This document shows, piece by piece, positions 61,301-64,000 of a stretch of 64,000 nucleotides of DNA. Origin of the DNA: Pipra filicauda (Eukaryota; Chordata; Aves; Passeriformes; Pipridae); NCBI RefSeq assembly GCF_003945595.2, contig NW_024104320.1, forward strand, positions 1 to 64,000, written 5' to 3'. The position numbers were made by a program, and so were the translations under genes. How positions within the stretch are numbered: the first letter of the stretch is position 1; the number at the start of each line of letters is the position of its first letter. Under the pieces are notes generated by a model. It did no database searches and had not been told where the DNA came from. It saw only the letters and a program-made list of their open reading frames with translations.

Positions 61301-64000
61301 TTCTTATAGTGAATGTTTTATTTGTTTAAGGATGTTAGAGATTGCTGGTTCAGCATTTATTTTCCATATACCTCTATACAGCTATTAGCAGACACGAATA
61401 AACCCTTAGTTAACAAACTCAGTGTGAACTGAGAGTGTTTACTGATGAAAGCCTGTATTTTTTACCAATCCAAGAATTAATTTGGGGCAGTGATAAAAAT
61501 GGATTGTAACAAGAATATGACTTCATTTCACCTCACAGTGAGAAAAGAGTTTAGTCAGCTAGTTTAAAGTTTCTGATGGAAGACCTTGTGAAAGACTGAT
61601 CTTGAGATATTGGGAAAAGCCTGAACTAATTATCCTCCCACTACAAATCTCAAATGCAACGTTTCTAGATTCACTCCATTATTTGAGTTTTTTTTTCTGA
61701 TACTCTACTTCCCATTTAGCAACTATATATAAATCTCAGGATGAACTTTCCAAACAAGCAAAAAGACACCAATTTGTATTATTTAAAAGAGAAAATTTTA
61801 ACTGGACTGACTAGATGCATGTAGTTGAGAAAAAATGCTTTTTAAACACTAATTACTTTATAAACACTCACTGTTTCAATATTCATGAAGAACAGAACTA
61901 TTTTGTGGAGAAATAGACCTTTAAAGACACTGGAAAAAGGCAAAAATATATCCTTCAAGAAGCTGGTTTCATTTTTCTTCCTCTGAATTATAGAGATGTA
62001 TACTTTTAAACTTGCCTATACTAAAGTGCTATCTAGAAGCAAACGTTTCCACCTCTAAATGGTCTTGCCTTTCTCACTTTGCAAGCACTTAGCATTTTAC
62101 ATCCCAAACACTCCAGAGTGTTTGCCTCAGCATCCACTGGACATGCTGGATCCAAGCTCCCGGAATGTCAAAAGATGATGGGCTTGAACATGACAGACAC
62201 TTAGTTAATTTTTCTGAACCCCCAATCTCCTTCTTCCTTATAATGCTTCAGCAGCCTCACATCATGTTTATGTTTGTTCATCTGAGAGGTCACAAAGTTT
62301 AGTGAACTTCCAAAGTGCAGTGGAAAGATTTTTTAAGCAGTTACATTTTTTAAACTGACTTACAAATAACTCCCCAAGTCATATAACCCCATGATTAAAA
62401 TCACTCTTTGAGAATCAAGATTAAAGAAATATACTTTTTTATTTTTCTCAGCTAGGTAACGATCTGTTGTTCATAGTTACGCTACCAGGCAAAGTTATTG
62501 AAACAGTGAGAGTATAAACCTCATTGTGAAAGTCTCTGATTCTCTTTTCTCCCAATTAAAACACTGATCAAAAACATAAAGGTTTGTTTTAGGCAAATCT
62601 TCAAAAATTTAGAAAACCTTCAAAGGACAATATAAGAATGGAGAGTCACAGCAGCCTTCTTTATCTCACCCAGGGAGAACTTGGAACTAAGTTTTGCCTT
62701 TTCTTATTATCATTTACACTCACAGCATTCACACAGCTTTAAGTATCTTGGCAAAATGGGGTATTCTGTTATATTCTTCCATTGTAGATTAAATTATCTT
62801 CACAACAAAATAATGTAAACTTTCAACATCCATCTTATGCCTGCTTAGCTTTGTCATGCTTGCACTAAATTAGAAGGTGAAAACACAGCTAACAATCAGA
62901 CAGAGTATACCCTCAAGTATTGTGGTTAGACTTACTCTTATCCATAATATTTAATGTTGGTTTCAAGATTCTTTCCCCTTCCTCTTTCACTTTTTTTACC
63001 TGAGATGACCAAAGGCACTCAGGTTAACATATACTAATGCACTCCACTCCATCTGTCTTCTTTTAATTAAATCAGGAGCTGTGGAACAGGGGTAGAGCAG
63101 CATGCTCAGCCTGCAGCCTGAGGAACAAAAGAAGTGACTTGAACAGTATGGAGGGAGCCTAATGGGAGAAAGCATTCCTGCATGTAGCAATCTGTGCTCC
63201 CTGCAATGTTACTCATCATTCTGTCTGACTTCAATAATATTCTTAGCATGAAATGTCTAAGATTAATGAAGCATTTATTCTCCAATAAGAAGCTGTCAAA
63301 AAGAATACATTTTCCATCAACATTTTTGCAGTTAAATTAATATTACCAACGTTTTGCAAATACAAGATTCAACACTGGTTTATAGAAGATGATGTGAAGC
63401 TAGCAGGTTTGTAACTTGGGGTGGGTTTGCATTTGTTTTCTCTGTTTATGAACAGAGAATGCTGCCAGTCACCACACACTGAAGTCTCAAACTGCTGTCA
63501 CAGGCATCTATTGCTTGATGCTGTTAAAGGTTGGATATAGGTCTGGGTAGATCCATGGCCTTATCCAGGATAGTTGAGTGATTATTTAGTATTAAATTGG
63601 TAAAGGACTTTTAACATCTATCATCTTTTTCTTGCTAGGTGATTGATCTCGAACAGAAGTTCCTGAGCCCACTTTCCCTGGCTTTCCATTCTGGAGCTTG
63701 CAAAAAAAGTCCTTTAAAGGTAATCTTCTAAAAATCCACTACAGTCAGAGCTCAAACACTGATAAGGCAACCATTGGCTGAGCTCCTTTCTTTTTAAATT
63801 GCAAAGTATCATAATCTGAGCTGCCTGTTTAAAATAAGGGTAAGTGCTCTTCCGAGGTAAATGATCAATATAGGCTCTTGGTTATTTTATTTTTTTTTTT
63901 TGCATAATTGCTTTTTGACAGGCTTTTTTAGAAGTAATTGGTACTTAAGACATGTATTGGTCAGAACTTTGCCACAGAATATATCCTTCTCAGTTGAGCA
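58354..64000. other. AT-rich non-coding DNA, no gene seen
   Basis: I see no supportable exon, RNA gene or young transposon to the end of the window. Short open frames at 59.5 and 63.0 kb on the minus strand lack any recognisable domain. Confidence 0.55.

Noticed and set aside
1..64000. CRISPR arrays, operons, riboswitches, bacterial promoters
   Set aside because: The repeat content is avian nuclear. No regularly spaced identical repeats or compact operon-like coding were seen.

Overview
This window looks like an AT-rich, non-coding stretch of a bird nuclear genome. The evidence is the repeat content. There are CR1 LINE fragments with the diagnostic avian 3' tail built on ATTCTATG, LTRs of types known from avian endogenous retroviruses, a few much older amniote repeat remnants, and a tRNA gene of eukaryotic type. 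I found no protein-coding exon I can support on either strand. The open frames are short and scattered, and the longest fall inside repeats. The window is therefore best read as an intergenic or large-intron segment. Species and chromosome cannot be fixed from the sequence alone. || Layout. 0.4 kb: short CR1 tail (-). 1.98-2.34 kb: antisense fragment of an avian ERV LTR. 4.72-5.19 kb: CR1 (-). 7.98-8.79 kb: two adjacent CR1 fragments (-), the first split by a complete 382-bp solo LTR (-) flanked by a 6-bp target duplication. 10.8-12.05 kb: an old fold-back repeat, then a stretch that looks like a conserved non-coding element. 14.0 kb: another copy of the LTR seen at 2 kb. 18.13-18.69 kb: full-length ERVL-type solo LTR (+) with a 5-bp target duplication. 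19.9 kb: ancient CR1 remnant. 23.6-24.0 kb: CR1 (+). 26.0 and 28.0 kb: ancient SINE-like and palindromic remnants. 31.9-33.05 kb: the 3' part and the 5' part of one LTR family in opposite orientations. 34.58-35.13 kb: complete 552-bp solo LTR (+) with terminal inverted repeats and a 4-bp target duplication. 35.35-35.56 kb: CR1 (-). 39.89-40.68 kb: an intact tRNA-Ala(AGC) gene with its Pol III terminator, followed within about a dozen bases by a 5'-truncated CR1 (+) that keeps the decayed C-terminal part of its reverse-transcriptase ORF. 45.5 kb: CR1 tail. 45.5-64 kb: almost repeat-free AT-rich DNA with small tandem duplications, a 16-bp palindrome and one small fold-back element. || The only host gene I can name is the tRNA. 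Everything else identified is retrotransposon debris or candidate regulatory DNA. I did not find a convincing new biological system. The observations most worth checking are the tRNA-CR1 junction, the two cleanly bounded solo LTRs at 8.0 and 34.6 kb, and the motif-dense stretch at 10.9-12.05 kb.
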